A program made the position numbers and the translations under genes. Source: Gammaproteobacteria bacterium (GTDB lineage Bacteria; Pseudomonadota; Gammaproteobacteria; Thiohalomonadales; Thiohalomonadaceae). From it: 51,275 nt of DNA. Every line of letters starts with the position of its first letter. The stretch's first letter is position 1. The DNA lies in assembly GCA_026196275.1 (NCBI GenBank), contig JAPHTQ010000048.1:1-51275 (forward strand), in the 5' to 3' direction. Under the pieces are notes generated by a model. The model saw nothing but the letters and a program-made list of their open reading frames with translations. It did no database searches and was not told where the DNA came from. This document shows positions 28,868-37,745 of this stretch, piece after piece.

Positions 28868-30133
28868 TTATTCCAGTATGTCTAGCGGTTTGAACTGCTT
28901 GCGCCGGGCACGGTCACGGTCACGCTCCCCGGAGTACTGCATCCACATCAGCGACACCAGGGTGACGCCGAACAGCAGCATAAAGGCGGTGGTGGCCAGG
29001 CCGGTCCAGTCGAGCAGGGCACCGAACATAATCGGCAGGAAGAAACCGCCCATGCCGCCGGCCAGGCCGACAATGCCCGACATGACGCCGATGTTTTTCG
29101 GATACTCATCGGAGAGGTATTTGAAGACGGAGGCCTTGCCAAAGCCCCAGGCGATGCCGACTACGAACAGCAGGGCGGTGAAGACATACTCGTTAACGCC
29201 CACATGCATGGCAAAGGGTTCGCCCTCGGTGCGGATGACCAGCATGTTGGTCTGCGGATAGGACATGAAGAAGAGGCAGATAAGCGAAACCCACATCACC
29301 CACCAGGTCACCTGATGGGCGCCGAACCTGTCGGAGAGCCAACCGCCCAGCGCACGGATGAGACCCGAGGGGAGGACGAAGATGGCGGCGAGCAGGGCGG
29401 CGGTCTGGATATCGTGGCCGTAGGTACTGACATAGTATTTGGTCATCCACAGCGACAGCGCCACAAAACCGCCAAACACCAGCGAGTAGTATTGGCAATA
29501 CTTCCATATCGCCGGGTCCTTGAGCGCACTCAGTTGCTCGCGAACGGTGACGCTCGATTCGACCTTGTGGCTCTCCTCCGAGTAGGTGAAAAACCAGAAC
29601 AGAATGGTTACTACGGTCATGCCGATGGCGTAGACCACCGGTACCATCTCCCAGCCCCAGGCAACCACGATGGAGGGGGCGACGAATTTGGTCAGCGCGG
29701 CCCCGGCATTACCGGCGCCAAAGATCCCCATGGCAAACCCTTGCGTCTCCTTGGAGAACCAGCGGGCCGTGTAGGCGATACCAACCGAAAAGGAAGCGCC
29801 GGCAGCGCCGACGAAAAGCCCCAGTAGCAGAAACTGCCAGTATTCGGTTGCCTTGGAGATGAGAAAGAGCGGAATGATGATCGAGGCCATCAGCCAGAAG
29901 AAGACCGGTCGGCCGCCGAACTTGTCGGTCATCATCCCCAGTGGCAGGCGCAGCAGTGAACCGGTGAGAATGGGGGTGGCGGCGAGCAGGCCGAATTGTG
30001 TGTCGGAAAGCTGTAACCCGGTTTTGATCGGGATACCAATGATCGAGAACATGACCCACACGGCGAAGCAGGCGGTAAAGCCCACCGTGTTCATGGTCAA
30101 CACCGAAAGTTGCTTTGTACGGTATGTTGGCAT
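28868..30133 (-). CDS. narK1: NarK1-type nitrate transporter
   Basis: Major facilitator protein of 421 residues. It has TGSLLRLPLGMMTDKFGGRPVFF, the nitrate signature FSVGIAYTARWFSKETQGFAMGIFGAGNAGAALT, and a second-half counterpart ending in GIVGLAGGMGGFFLPIMFG. NarK1-type members are nitrate/proton symporters that prime uptake before nitrite export begins. It is first in the nar operon; the promoter region is shared with divergent narX. Confidence 0.92.
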   Translation of the reverse strand: MPTYRTKQLSVLTMNTVGFTACFAVWVMFSIIGIPIKTGLQLSDTQFGLLAATPILTGSLLRLPLGMMTDKFGGRPVFFWLMASIIIPLFLISKATEYWQFLLLGLFVGAAGASFSVGIAYTARWFSKETQGFAMGIFGAGNAGAALTKFVAPSIVVAWGWEMVPVVYAIGMTVVTILFWFFTYSEESHKVESSVTVREQLSALKDPAIWKYCQYYSLVFGGFVALSLWMTKYYVSTYGHDIQTAALLAAIFVLPSGLIRALGGWLSDRFGAHQVTWWVMWVSLICLFFMSYPQTNMLVIRTEGEPFAMHVGVNEYVFTALLFVVGIAWGFGKASVFKYLSDEYPKNIGVMSGIVGLAGGMGGFFLPIMFGALLDWTGLATTAFMLLFGVTLVSLMWMQYSGERDRDRARRKQFKPLDILE

Positions 30134-30239
30134 TCTTCCTTCCTCCCGTTAGCGTACCGCGTATTAGCGGCTTGAGGCTGAGTCTAGGAAGCTTAAGACA
30201 CATTCGCAATACGGTCTTTGTTGACTGTTTTTCTCGAAA

Positions 30240-30255
30240 TACTACCAAGGGAGTA
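30240..30255. promoter_or_regulatory. Candidate NarL binding site (7-2-7)
   Basis: TACTACC-AA-GGGAGTA is an inverted pair of NarL-type heptamers with the two-base spacing used by NarL. It lies 107 bases upstream of the narK1 start and 174 bases upstream of narX, in the divergent control region. A further palindromic element, TTAAAGAG...CTCTTAA, lies at about 30328-30349. No convincing FNR box was found. Confidence 0.5.
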
Positions 30256-30428
30256 GGGGGGGTAGCAGGGGGTGTTTGGGTGTAATTAATTGATAATTAT
30301 ATGAAAAGATAAAATATTCGGGGAGATCTTAAAGAGGGATCGCTCTTAATGGTCTGTTTGGTGGTACCCCATAAAAACCTGTTGTGGTCGCGGTATCGGA
30401 AAAGAGGGGTACAAGATAGAATGGAGTC

Positions 30429-32378
30429 ATGTCAAAGCTGTTTGAAAAATCCCTTTTGCTGCGCCTTGGATTGGCGATGGCGACTATCGTTGCACTCGCC
30501 TTTGCCGGCATGGTCAGCTCGGTATTCATTGCCGAGGCCTCGCAGGGACAGGCTACGGCAATCAACCAGGCCGGAACCTTGCGCATGCAGTCCTACCGCA
30601 TCGCCAGCGAGATCGCCACACAGGGTATGGAACTGAACGAGACACAGCTGCTGCGCGCGCGTGAGTTGATAGCGGAGTTCGATGCGCGGCTACAGAGCTC
30701 GCGCCTGACCGGCGTGCTGACGCGCACCGAAAAGCGCTCGCTTCATCAGGCGCACTACCACGTCAAGTTGCAGTGGCGCACCCATATCAAGCCCATGCTG
30801 GAGGAGTATCTCAGCACGGCCGAAGATCACCTTCTGTTCCACGACGGCGCTGAAAGGCTCGAGCAACTTCGGCAGCAGTTTCTGAATGAGATTGATGGCT
30901 ATGTCAGCATCATTGATGCGTTGGTCAAGGTGCTGGAGGAGGAGGCGGAGAAGAAGATAGAACTGCTGCGCCTGATACAGATTGTCTCACTGTTTCTCAC
31001 CATTCTGGTGGTTTCCACCACCATGTATTTGATGCATGTGGACGTGCTGGGGCCGTTACGAGAGCTGTTAAACATTGCCAGTGCCATCCGGCGGGGGGAT
31101 TTTTCCCAGCGTACGCGCAATCCAAGCAAGGATGAGCTGGGGCAGTTGGGTAACGCCTTCAATCTGATGACCGAGGACCTCTCCAGGATGTATGGCGAGC
31201 TCGAGGAGCGGGTGAAACAGAAAACGGCCGATCTCGAACGCAGCAACCGTTCACTGGAGCTTTTATATAAAACCACCAGCCATCTCAGTCAGGTGACACT
31301 GAGTAACGCCAGTTATGAGCATTTGCTCAAGGACATCGAGGAGCTGGCCGGGACCGGCCCGGGCACCATCTGTCTTGGGGAGGACGGTAACTCCCAGGCC
31401 TTCAAACTGGTCTCCACCCGGGAGTCGGCGTTCAATGGCGCCGATGTTTGCAATCCCCCCAACTGTCAGGCCTGTTTCTCCGGTGGCGCCTCGCATATTG
31501 TCGAAGTGGAGCGTAACCCCAGCGAGTTGCTGCGTGTCTTCTCCACCCCGATCAAGGATGTCGACACCCAATACGGGGTGCTGTTGCTGGAGATCCCTCC
31601 TGATAAATCGCTGCAGGAGTGGCAGCAGCGTCTGTTGGAGACCGTTGCCAGACATATCGCGACTGCCCTTAACATGTCACAGCGCTCCTCCCAGGCGAGG
31701 ATGCTGGCGCTGCTGGAGGAGCGCGGGGTGATCGCCCGTGAGTTGCACGATTCACTGGCTCAGTCGCTCTCCTACCTCAAGATCCAGGTCAGTCGTCTGG
31801 ATGCGGCGGTGGCACAGGGAGATAATGGCGAGAAGATCCGTCTGGTCACCGCGGAACTGCGCGATGGGCTCAACAGTGCTTACCGGCAGCTTCGCGAGTT
31901 GCTGACGACATTCCGTCTGCGCATGGATGAAGCCGGACTGAATCGTGCACTGGAAAAGACGGTGGAGGAGTTCTGTCAGCGCAGCAAGGTGGAGATAGAG
32001 CTGGACAACCACCTCGGTGGATGCAAACTGGCCCCCAACGCGGAGATCCATGTGATCCAGGTGGTGCGCGAGGCCCTCTCCAATGTGGTGCGCCATGCCC
32101 GGGCCAGCCATTCCGTGGTGTCCGCTTCTTGCAGCGTTGATGGTGATGTTCGCGTCGCGGTCGATGATGATGGGATCGGCATGCCGGAGAAAATCGGCAA
32201 GCAGCACCACTACGGTTTGGCGATCATGCAGGAGCGGGCGCACGGGGTTGCCGGTCAGCTACGCATTACCCCCTCGGCGCTTGGTGGCACGTGTGTTGAG
32301 CTGGAGTTCAGCGCCAGTGGGAAATGGCAGTCTGTGGAACCTGCCCGAGAGAAAAGAAGGAGTCTGAGTAATGAATGA
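30429..32378 (+). CDS. narX: NarX, nitrate/nitrite sensor histidine kinase
   Basis: Membrane sensor of 649 residues that controls NarL phosphorylation. Two membrane helices (about 10-32 and 180-202) flank a periplasmic domain containing the nitrate-binding P-box INQAGTLRMQSYRIA. A HAMP region follows (~203-260), then a GAF-like central module with the cysteine cluster CNPPNCQACF. The HisKA_3 dimerisation domain carries the phospho-His at about residue 440 (RELHDSLAQSLSYLK), ahead of the ATPase domain (DDDGIGMP). It overlaps narL by eight bases. Confidence 0.95.
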   Translation: MSKLFEKSLLLRLGLAMATIVALAFAGMVSSVFIAEASQGQATAINQAGTLRMQSYRIASEIATQGMELNETQLLRARELIAEFDARLQSSRLTGVLTRTEKRSLHQAHYHVKLQWRTHIKPMLEEYLSTAEDHLLFHDGAERLEQLRQQFLNEIDGYVSIIDALVKVLEEEAEKKIELLRLIQIVSLFLTILVVSTTMYLMHVDVLGPLRELLNIASAIRRGDFSQRTRNPSKDELGQLGNAFNLMTEDLSRMYGELEERVKQKTADLERSNRSLELLYKTTSHLSQVTLSNASYEHLLKDIEELAGTGPGTICLGEDGNSQAFKLVSTRESAFNGADVCNPPNCQACFSGGASHIVEVERNPSELLRVFSTPIKDVDTQYGVLLLEIPPDKSLQEWQQRLLETVARHIATALNMSQRSSQARMLALLEERGVIARELHDSLAQSLSYLKIQVSRLDAAVAQGDNGEKIRLVTAELRDGLNSAYRQLRELLTTFRLRMDEAGLNRALEKTVEEFCQRSKVEIELDNHLGGCKLAPNAEIHVIQVVREALSNVVRHARASHSVVSASCSVDGDVRVAVDDDGIGMPEKIGKQHHYGLAIMQERAHGVAGQLRITPSALGGTCVELEFSASGKWQSVEPAREKRRSLSNE

Positions 32379-33027
32379 GGGCATCACTACTGTGCTGGCC
32401 ATCGATGATCACCCCCTGTTCCGAAAAGGGGTGGGCGATCTGATTGAAATGGAACCGAGTCTGACGATGATTGGCGAAGCCGCCAGCGGTGAGGAGGGGC
32501 TGGAGAAAGCCGCCCAGCTTCAACCCGATCTGATTTTGCTCGATCTCAACATGAAGGGGATGGATGGCGTGGCCACGCTCAAGCGTCTCAGGGAGCTGGA
32601 GGTCGAGGCGCGGGTCATTATGTTGACGGTTTCCGATAACGAGGCCGATGTGGTGGCGGCACTACGCGCCGGTGCCGATGGCTATCTGCTCAAGGATATG
32701 GAGCCGGAGGATACGCTGGAGTATCTGCGTCAGGCGGCAGGGGGCAAACTGGTCATCAGCGAAAGACTGACCGAGCTGCTGGCCCATGCGTTGCGCTCAG
32801 AGGGCAGCCATCCGGGCAGTGCCGAGCAGGCGGAGCTGACCGAACGGGAGACCCAGATCCTTGCCCTCATTGCCCAGGGACTGAGTAACAAAATGATCGC
32901 ACGTAAGCTCGATATCACTGAGGGGACAGTGAAGGTACACGTTAAACATCTGCTGAAAAAGCTCAACCTGCGCTCAAGGGTGGAAGCGGCGGTATGGGCG
33001 GTTAACGAGGGGAGGACGCCGTCCTGA
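32371..33027 (+). CDS. narL: NarL-family response regulator
   Basis: Two-domain transcription factor of 218 residues. Receiver domain: acidic pair in AIDDHPLF, phospho-acceptor Asp58 in LILLDLNM, Thr in MLTVSDNE, and Lys in YLLKDMEP. The C-terminal LuxR-type helix-turn-helix is LTERETQILALIAQGLSNKMIARKL followed by TVKVHVKHLLKKL. Translationally coupled to narX; the expected targets are the divergent narK1K2GHJI genes. Confidence 0.95.
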   Translation: MNEGITTVLAIDDHPLFRKGVGDLIEMEPSLTMIGEAASGEEGLEKAAQLQPDLILLDLNMKGMDGVATLKRLRELEVEARVIMLTVSDNEADVVAALRAGADGYLLKDMEPEDTLEYLRQAAGGKLVISERLTELLAHALRSEGSHPGSAEQAELTERETQILALIAQGLSNKMIARKLDITEGTVKVHVKHLLKKLNLRSRVEAAVWAVNEGRTPS

Positions 33028-33120
33028 GTTCAGGGCGTAGCGGGATTCAGCGCGGGCTGATTATTACCGGCAGTGTCGGTCGGCCCCAGGCTCTCAGCGT
33101 AGACAGTCCTGTTAATGCCC

Positions 33121-34767
33121 TTAGAGCTGGCCATACTGGCGCTTGACGTCGACGTAGAGGGTAATGTGCTGGCCCGGTTGCAGGTATTTGTGGCCATCGA
33201 TCTTGTTCCAGCGTTTGAGACTGTCGATATCGACCCGGAAACGCTGCGAGATACGTGCCAGCGAATCGCCACTGCGTACGGTGTAGCCGATACGCCGGGT
33301 GGTATTCTGTTCGAAGGGATGCACAAACTGTGCGGGATTAATGGCGGAGACCTTGCCCTGATCCCGGGTCCAGATCACCAGCTTCTTACCCGGTGTGAGC
33401 GGGTCGCGAGGTGCCATGCCATTCCAGCTGGCCAGTTGCTGTACTTTCACCTCATATTTACGGGCGATCTGCCACAGAGTATCACCCTGGCGTACCCGGT
33501 ATTCCACCTTGTAACCGTCACGCTGGCGGCTCTGCAGGGACTCGAGCCGCTGGCCGGCACTGAGGCTGTAGCGCTCGAGGCTGCTGCGTGCTACCGGAAT
33601 GGTCAGGGTCTGGCCGACGCGGATATTGTGGCCGCGAATGCCGTTGACCGACTGAATCATCGAGACCGTGGTGCCGTAATTTCTCGCCAGTACACCGAGT
33701 ACCTCGCCCTGCTGGACACGATGACGTTTCCAGGCGATACGCTCATTTTTCGGGTATTGCTCAAGGTTACGGGCAAATTGTTCGGCGTTCTCCAGCGGCA
33801 CCAGCAAGCGATGCGGCCCCGAGGGATCGGTCGCCCAGCGGTTGAAGCCGGGGTTGTAGAGGTAGATCTCCTCCAGCGAGAGTTCGGCCAGTTCAGCGGC
33901 CAGATCCAGGTCGATCTGGCTGCCTATCTCTACTGCGGTGAGGAAAGGTTGATCGGCGATAGATTCAAGCACTATTCCGTGCCTGAGCGGGTTCTCCACC
34001 ACGGTACTGACCGCCAGCAACTTGGGGACATAACCTTCGGTTTCGCGGGGCAGGTCCAGTGACCAGTAATCGGTTGGTTTTCCCAGGCGCCTGTTGCGCC
34101 GGATCGCGCGGCCTACCGTGCCCTCGCCGGAGTTATAGGCGGCCAGGGCGTGCAGCCAGTCGCCATCGAAATGGCGGTGCAGGTATTGCAGGTAGTCCAG
34201 TGCGGCACGAGTAGACTCGGCAACATCACGCCGTCCGTCGTACCACCAGGTCTGGTTCAGGCCAAAGCGGCGTCCGGTACCGGGTATGAACTGCCACAGA
34301 CCGGCTGCCCGTCCATGGGAGTAGGCGAAGGGCTGGAAGGCGCTTTCGACCACAGGCAACAGGGCGATCTCCATCGGCATGTCGCGGCGCTCAAGTTCTT
34401 CGATGATCAGATGTAAATAGGGAGTGGCGCGCTCGACGACCCGCTCCATATAGGAGGGGTGACGCTCGTACCAGTCGATATCACTCTGGATGCGTGGATG
34501 GTTGTGGTCCTGCAGGTCGAAGCCGGCGCGCAGCCGATGCCACAGATCCTTCGGCTCCTCACAGACCTCCGCCAACCTGGCCAGCTCCTGACGGGCCTGT
34601 TCCCTGGCCTGCTCCATTATCTCACCGCTGCCGGCTATCCTGAGGGTATCTGCCTGAGATGGCGTCGGGGGCTCCTGAGACTCCTGCTTGACCACTAGGG
34701 GTTGGCAACCGCTCAGGAGAAGCAGGGCGGCGGCATGGATGAGTAGGATTCGGTTCATGGATAACAT
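33121..34767 (-). CDS. mltD: Membrane-bound lytic murein transglycosylase D with three LysM domains
   Basis: Peptidoglycan lytic transglycosylase. It is 548 residues with a lipoprotein signal (LLLLSGC), then an SLT domain (about 110-250) with the catalytic Glu in LPVVESAFQPFAYSHGRAAGLWQF and the conserved AAYNSGEGTV. Three LysM peptidoglycan-binding domains follow (around 345-390, 420-465 and 490-545). A start three codons later (MNRILL) is equally good. It lies next to gloB, as in E. coli, and is divergently placed relative to narL at the 3' ends. Confidence 0.95.
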   Translation of the reverse strand: MLSMNRILLIHAAALLLLSGCQPLVVKQESQEPPTPSQADTLRIAGSGEIMEQAREQARQELARLAEVCEEPKDLWHRLRAGFDLQDHNHPRIQSDIDWYERHPSYMERVVERATPYLHLIIEELERRDMPMEIALLPVVESAFQPFAYSHGRAAGLWQFIPGTGRRFGLNQTWWYDGRRDVAESTRAALDYLQYLHRHFDGDWLHALAAYNSGEGTVGRAIRRNRRLGKPTDYWSLDLPRETEGYVPKLLAVSTVVENPLRHGIVLESIADQPFLTAVEIGSQIDLDLAAELAELSLEEIYLYNPGFNRWATDPSGPHRLLVPLENAEQFARNLEQYPKNERIAWKRHRVQQGEVLGVLARNYGTTVSMIQSVNGIRGHNIRVGQTLTIPVARSSLERYSLSAGQRLESLQSRQRDGYKVEYRVRQGDTLWQIARKYEVKVQQLASWNGMAPRDPLTPGKKLVIWTRDQGKVSAINPAQFVHPFEQNTTRRIGYTVRSGDSLARISQRFRVDIDSLKRWNKIDGHKYLQPGQHITLYVDVKRQYGQL

Positions 34768-34845
34768 TTTCCTGAGGGTATGCCGGCATTATCCCTAAGG
34801 GATCGGGTCGCTTCAAGTCAGTGTTGAGAGTTGTATCACAGCCAT

Positions 34846-35619
34846 TCAGTCGAGACTGTCCTTCCAACGACGAACGGTAGCAAAGACCTCGACCGGTCCA
34901 TCAAGGGGGTGGCCGGCGAAGCGCTCCGCTGCCTGTATGAGCGCCGGGACATGGCTGCGCAAAAACGGATTGGTCCTTTTCTCCTCGGCCAGGGAGGAGG
35001 GGACGGTATCCCTGCCTTCACTCCTCAGGACGCGGGCCTGTTCCAGGCGCTGCTGGATATCCCGGTTCTGCGGTTCGGCCACCAGGGCGAAGATCAAATT
35101 GGCGACGGTGTATTCATGGGCGCAGTAGAGGCGGGTATCCCCATCCAGGGCACGTATTTTTTCCAGAGAGTGGTACATCTGTTCAGGGGTACCCTCGAAC
35201 AGTCGGCCACAGCCGCCGGCGAACAGGGTATCACCGCAAAACAGGGCATGCTGGCCGAGATAGCAGATGTGACCGCGGGTGTGGCCAGGGGTGTCGAGCA
35301 CCGAAAAGCGCAATCCGCAGCCGGATAGCTCCACGGTGTCGCCTTCCCCCAGCGGATGGCTGACCGCGGCGATCCGTTCGTTGGCCGGACCGTAGACCGG
35401 GATCCCGTAGCGCCGGGCCAGGGCTGCGGCTCCGCCGGTGTGGTCAGCGTGATGGTGGGTGATCAGGATCGCCTCAGGTCTGAGACAGTCACGCTCGATG
35501 CGTGCAATGACCGGCTCTTCGTCACCGGGGTCGACGATGGCGACATGGGGGTTATCCTGACAGCCGATCAACCAGATATAATTGTCATCGAATGCGTGAA
35601 CGGGATGAACTTCCATCAT
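34846..35619 (-). CDS. gloB: Hydroxyacylglutathione hydrolase (glyoxalase II)
   Basis: Hydrolyses S-lactoylglutathione to lactate and glutathione in methylglyoxal detoxification. It is about 257 residues. The metallo-beta-lactamase ligands are all visible: THHHADHTGG, DTPGHTRGH, FCGDTLFAGGCGRLFEG and CAHEYT. The frame is open another 90 codons upstream, but that stretch lies over the divergent methyltransferase gene. The start is set at the second Met of MPMMEVHPVHAFDDNYIW. Confidence 0.96.
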   Translation of the reverse strand: MMEVHPVHAFDDNYIWLIGCQDNPHVAIVDPGDEEPVIARIERDCLRPEAILITHHHADHTGGAAALARRYGIPVYGPANERIAAVSHPLGEGDTVELSGCGLRFSVLDTPGHTRGHICYLGQHALFCGDTLFAGGCGRLFEGTPEQMYHSLEKIRALDGDTRLYCAHEYTVANLIFALVAEPQNRDIQQRLEQARVLRSEGRDTVPSSLAEEKRTNPFLRSHVPALIQAAERFAGHPLDGPVEVFATVRRWKDSLD

Positions 35620-35690
35620 GGGCATAAACCTGTCAGTCTGTGGCGGAAAATGTGCACGGCAATACACAACCGGAAGCCACTTTAAACACG

Positions 35691-36482
35691 ATGAAGCGAC
35701 TACTTCAAGCCTATCGCTGTGCGGATACTGCTGCAGCACGGCGTCAGCTGCGCCGCTGGTATCAAAGCCCTCTGGGAAAGATGGTAGAGCAGGAGGAGCT
35801 GGGGCTGATGGCGCAAGTGCTGCCAAACCTCTTCGGTTATCATCTGCTGCAGGCGGGTGCTCCGATGGGGGTGGACATGCTTGCCTCATCGCGTATCGTC
35901 CACCGCCTTATCCTGGATGATGTCCCTTCCGAGGCAGGTGAGGGGAGCGCGCCGCTGGGCCGGCTGGTGGGGCGCAGTGATCAGTTGCCGCTGCAGAGCG
36001 ATTCGCTGGATGTTCTGCTGTTGCCCCACACCCTGGAGTTTGCCGAGCACCCCCATGAGGTGCTGCGCGAGGCAGAGCGGACGCTGATCCCCGAAGGGCA
36101 TCTGGTGATCCTGGTTTTCAATCCCCTGAGCCTGTTCGGGCTGCGACGCCTGTTTACCGGCTGGCGGGATGATCCGCCATGGAACGGCCACTTTTACAGT
36201 GCATTGCGCATCCGCGATTGGCTGGCGTTGCTGGGCTTTGATACCGTACTGGTGCGCAACTATTTTTACCGTCCTCCGCTGCAGAATCCGCGCCTTATGC
36301 GGCCGCTTGAGCCTATAGAGCGTCTCGCAAGGCGCCTTTGTTCACCGCTGGGAGGGGGGTATATTCTGGTGGCGAAAAAACGCGTTGCCACCCTGACTCC
36401 AATCAAACCGCGCTGGCGCTCACGCCGCCGACTGTTGCCCGTGGGCGCAGCCGAGCCGACAGCGCGTCGGGACCGAATATGA
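35691..36482 (+). CDS. SAM-dependent methyltransferase (YafS-like), function unknown
   Basis: 263 residues from ATG 35691 ([10 protein letters not shown]); an in-frame GTG at 35640 would give 280. The class I methyltransferase core is weakly conserved: [40 protein letters not shown] contains motif II/III-like features, but the glycine-rich SAM loop is degenerate. The position between gloB and rnhA matches E. coli yafS, so orthology is likely. Substrate unknown. Its stop overlaps the rnhA start (ATATGA). Confidence 0.88.
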   Translation: MKRLLQAYRCADTAAARRQLRRWYQSPLGKMVEQEELGLMAQVLPNLFGYHLLQAGAPMGVDMLASSRIVHRLILDDVPSEAGEGSAPLGRLVGRSDQLPLQSDSLDVLLLPHTLEFAEHPHEVLREAERTLIPEGHLVILVFNPLSLFGLRRLFTGWRDDPPWNGHFYSALRIRDWLALLGFDTVLVRNYFYRPPLQNPRLMRPLEPIERLARRLCSPLGGGYILVAKKRVATLTPIKPRWRSRRRLLPVGAAEPTARRDRI

Positions 36483-36931
36483 ACGATAGTGACGAAGAGA
36501 TGGTTGAGATATTTACTGACGGTGCTTGCCGCGGCAATCCCGGTCCAGGGGGCTGGGGTGCACTGCTGCGCTTCAAGGGCAAGGAGAAGGAGCTGCACGG
36601 TGGTGAGAGCGAGACGACCAATAATCGGATGGAGCTGATGGCGGCGATCAGGGCACTGGAGTCACTGAACCGTCCCTGCCGGGTGCGCCTGACCACCGAT
36701 TCGCAGTATGTAATGAAAGGCATCACCGAGTGGATGAGCAACTGGAAAAAACGGGGCTGGAAGACCTCCGCCAGACAGCCGGTAAAAAATGTGGATCTGT
36801 GGCAGCGGCTGGACAAGGCGCTGGCGCCGCACCAGGTCAAGTGGGAGTGGGTGCGCGGACATACCGGTCATCCGGAGAATGAGCGGGCTGATGAGCTCGC
36901 CAACAAGGGGATCGACGAGCTCTGCGCCTGA
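36479..36931 (+). CDS. rnhA: Ribonuclease HI
   Basis: Degrades the RNA strand of RNA-DNA hybrids. It is 150 residues from [22 protein letters not shown]. The four catalytic acids are in [22 protein letters not shown] and ERADELA, with the active-site loop His in [10 protein letters not shown] and the basic handle [12 protein letters not shown]. The longer frame start lies inside the methyltransferase gene. Followed by dnaQ, as in E. coli. Confidence 0.97.
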   Translation: MNDSDEEMVEIFTDGACRGNPGPGGWGALLRFKGKEKELHGGESETTNNRMELMAAIRALESLNRPCRVRLTTDSQYVMKGITEWMSNWKKRGWKTSARQPVKNVDLWQRLDKALAPHQVKWEWVRGHTGHPENERADELANKGIDELCA

Positions 36932-36964
36932 AGATGAAGCAAAAAACAAACTGAGGAACAAACC

Positions 36965-37678
36965 ATGCGCCAAATCGTACTCGATACGGAGACCACTGGC
37001 CTGGAGGCCAGTGAACACAACATTATCGAGATTGGTTGTGTCGAGCTGGTTAACCGTCGCCTCACCGGTAACAACTACCACCAGTACATCCGTCCCGATC
37101 GGGAGGTGGATGCCGGGGCGATGGAGGTGCACGGGATCAGCAATGAATTTCTAAGCGACAAACCCCGTTTTGGCGAGGTGATGGGTGACTTTCTCGCCTA
37201 TCTGGAGGGGGCCGAAGAGCTGGTGATCCACAATGCCCCCTTTGATGTAGGTTTTCTCAATCGGGAGCTGGAGCGCAATCGCGGTCCGTATCAGGATCTG
37301 CGCCAACATTACGGGATCCTGGATACCCTGCTCATGGCCCGCAAAATGCACCCCGGGCAGAAGAACAACCTGGATGCACTGTGCAAGCGCTACGTGATCA
37401 ATAACGAGCATCGCCAACTGCACGGTGCGCTGCTCGATGCGGAGATCCTGGCCGACGTCTATCTGGCGATGACTGGAGGCCAGACCCTGCTCTCGCTGGG
37501 CGGCTCGGCAAACAGTGAAGGTGCTCAAGGGGGAGAGATCCGCCGTTTGTCCCCTGAGCGGCGTCCGCTGAAGGTGATCCCTGCCAGTGAGAGCGAACTG
37601 GCGGCCCATCAGGCGCAACTGGATGCGATCGACAAGAAAAGTGGCGGTAACTGTCTGTGGCGCTCACTCGAGAGTTGA
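36965..37678 (+). CDS. dnaQ: DNA polymerase III epsilon subunit (proofreading exonuclease)
   Basis: 3'-5' exonuclease of the replicative polymerase. It is 237 residues. DEDDh motifs: VLDTETTGLEA at the N-terminus, HNAPFDVGFLNREL, and HGALLDAEILADVYLAMTGGQ. The variable C-terminal tail binds the alpha subunit. A strong terminator follows. Confidence 0.97.
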   Translation: MRQIVLDTETTGLEASEHNIIEIGCVELVNRRLTGNNYHQYIRPDREVDAGAMEVHGISNEFLSDKPRFGEVMGDFLAYLEGAEELVIHNAPFDVGFLNRELERNRGPYQDLRQHYGILDTLLMARKMHPGQKNNLDALCKRYVINNEHRQLHGALLDAEILADVYLAMTGGQTLLSLGGSANSEGAQGGEIRRLSPERRPLKVIPASESELAAHQAQLDAIDKKSGGNCLWRSLES

Positions 37679-37713
37679 GTGACTGCGCTGTGTATTTTGG
37701 TATACACAATTGG

Positions 37714-37745
37714 ACGGCGTTCCCGTGCGGGAACGCCGTTTTTTT
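37714..37745 (+). terminator. Rho-independent terminator of dnaQ
   Basis: ACGGCGTTCCCG (37714-37725) pairs with CGGGAACGCCGT (37728-37739), followed by seven T's. The stop codon of convergent nhaD lies in the T tract, so the element serves the plus strand only. A second small hairpin, TGTGTAT/ATACACA, precedes it at 37689-37708. Confidence 0.9.

Noticed and set aside
30134-30428. FNR box (TTGATNNNNATCAA) in the nar control region
   Set aside because: TTGATAATTATATG has one good half only; the second half is poor, so it was not listed as a site.
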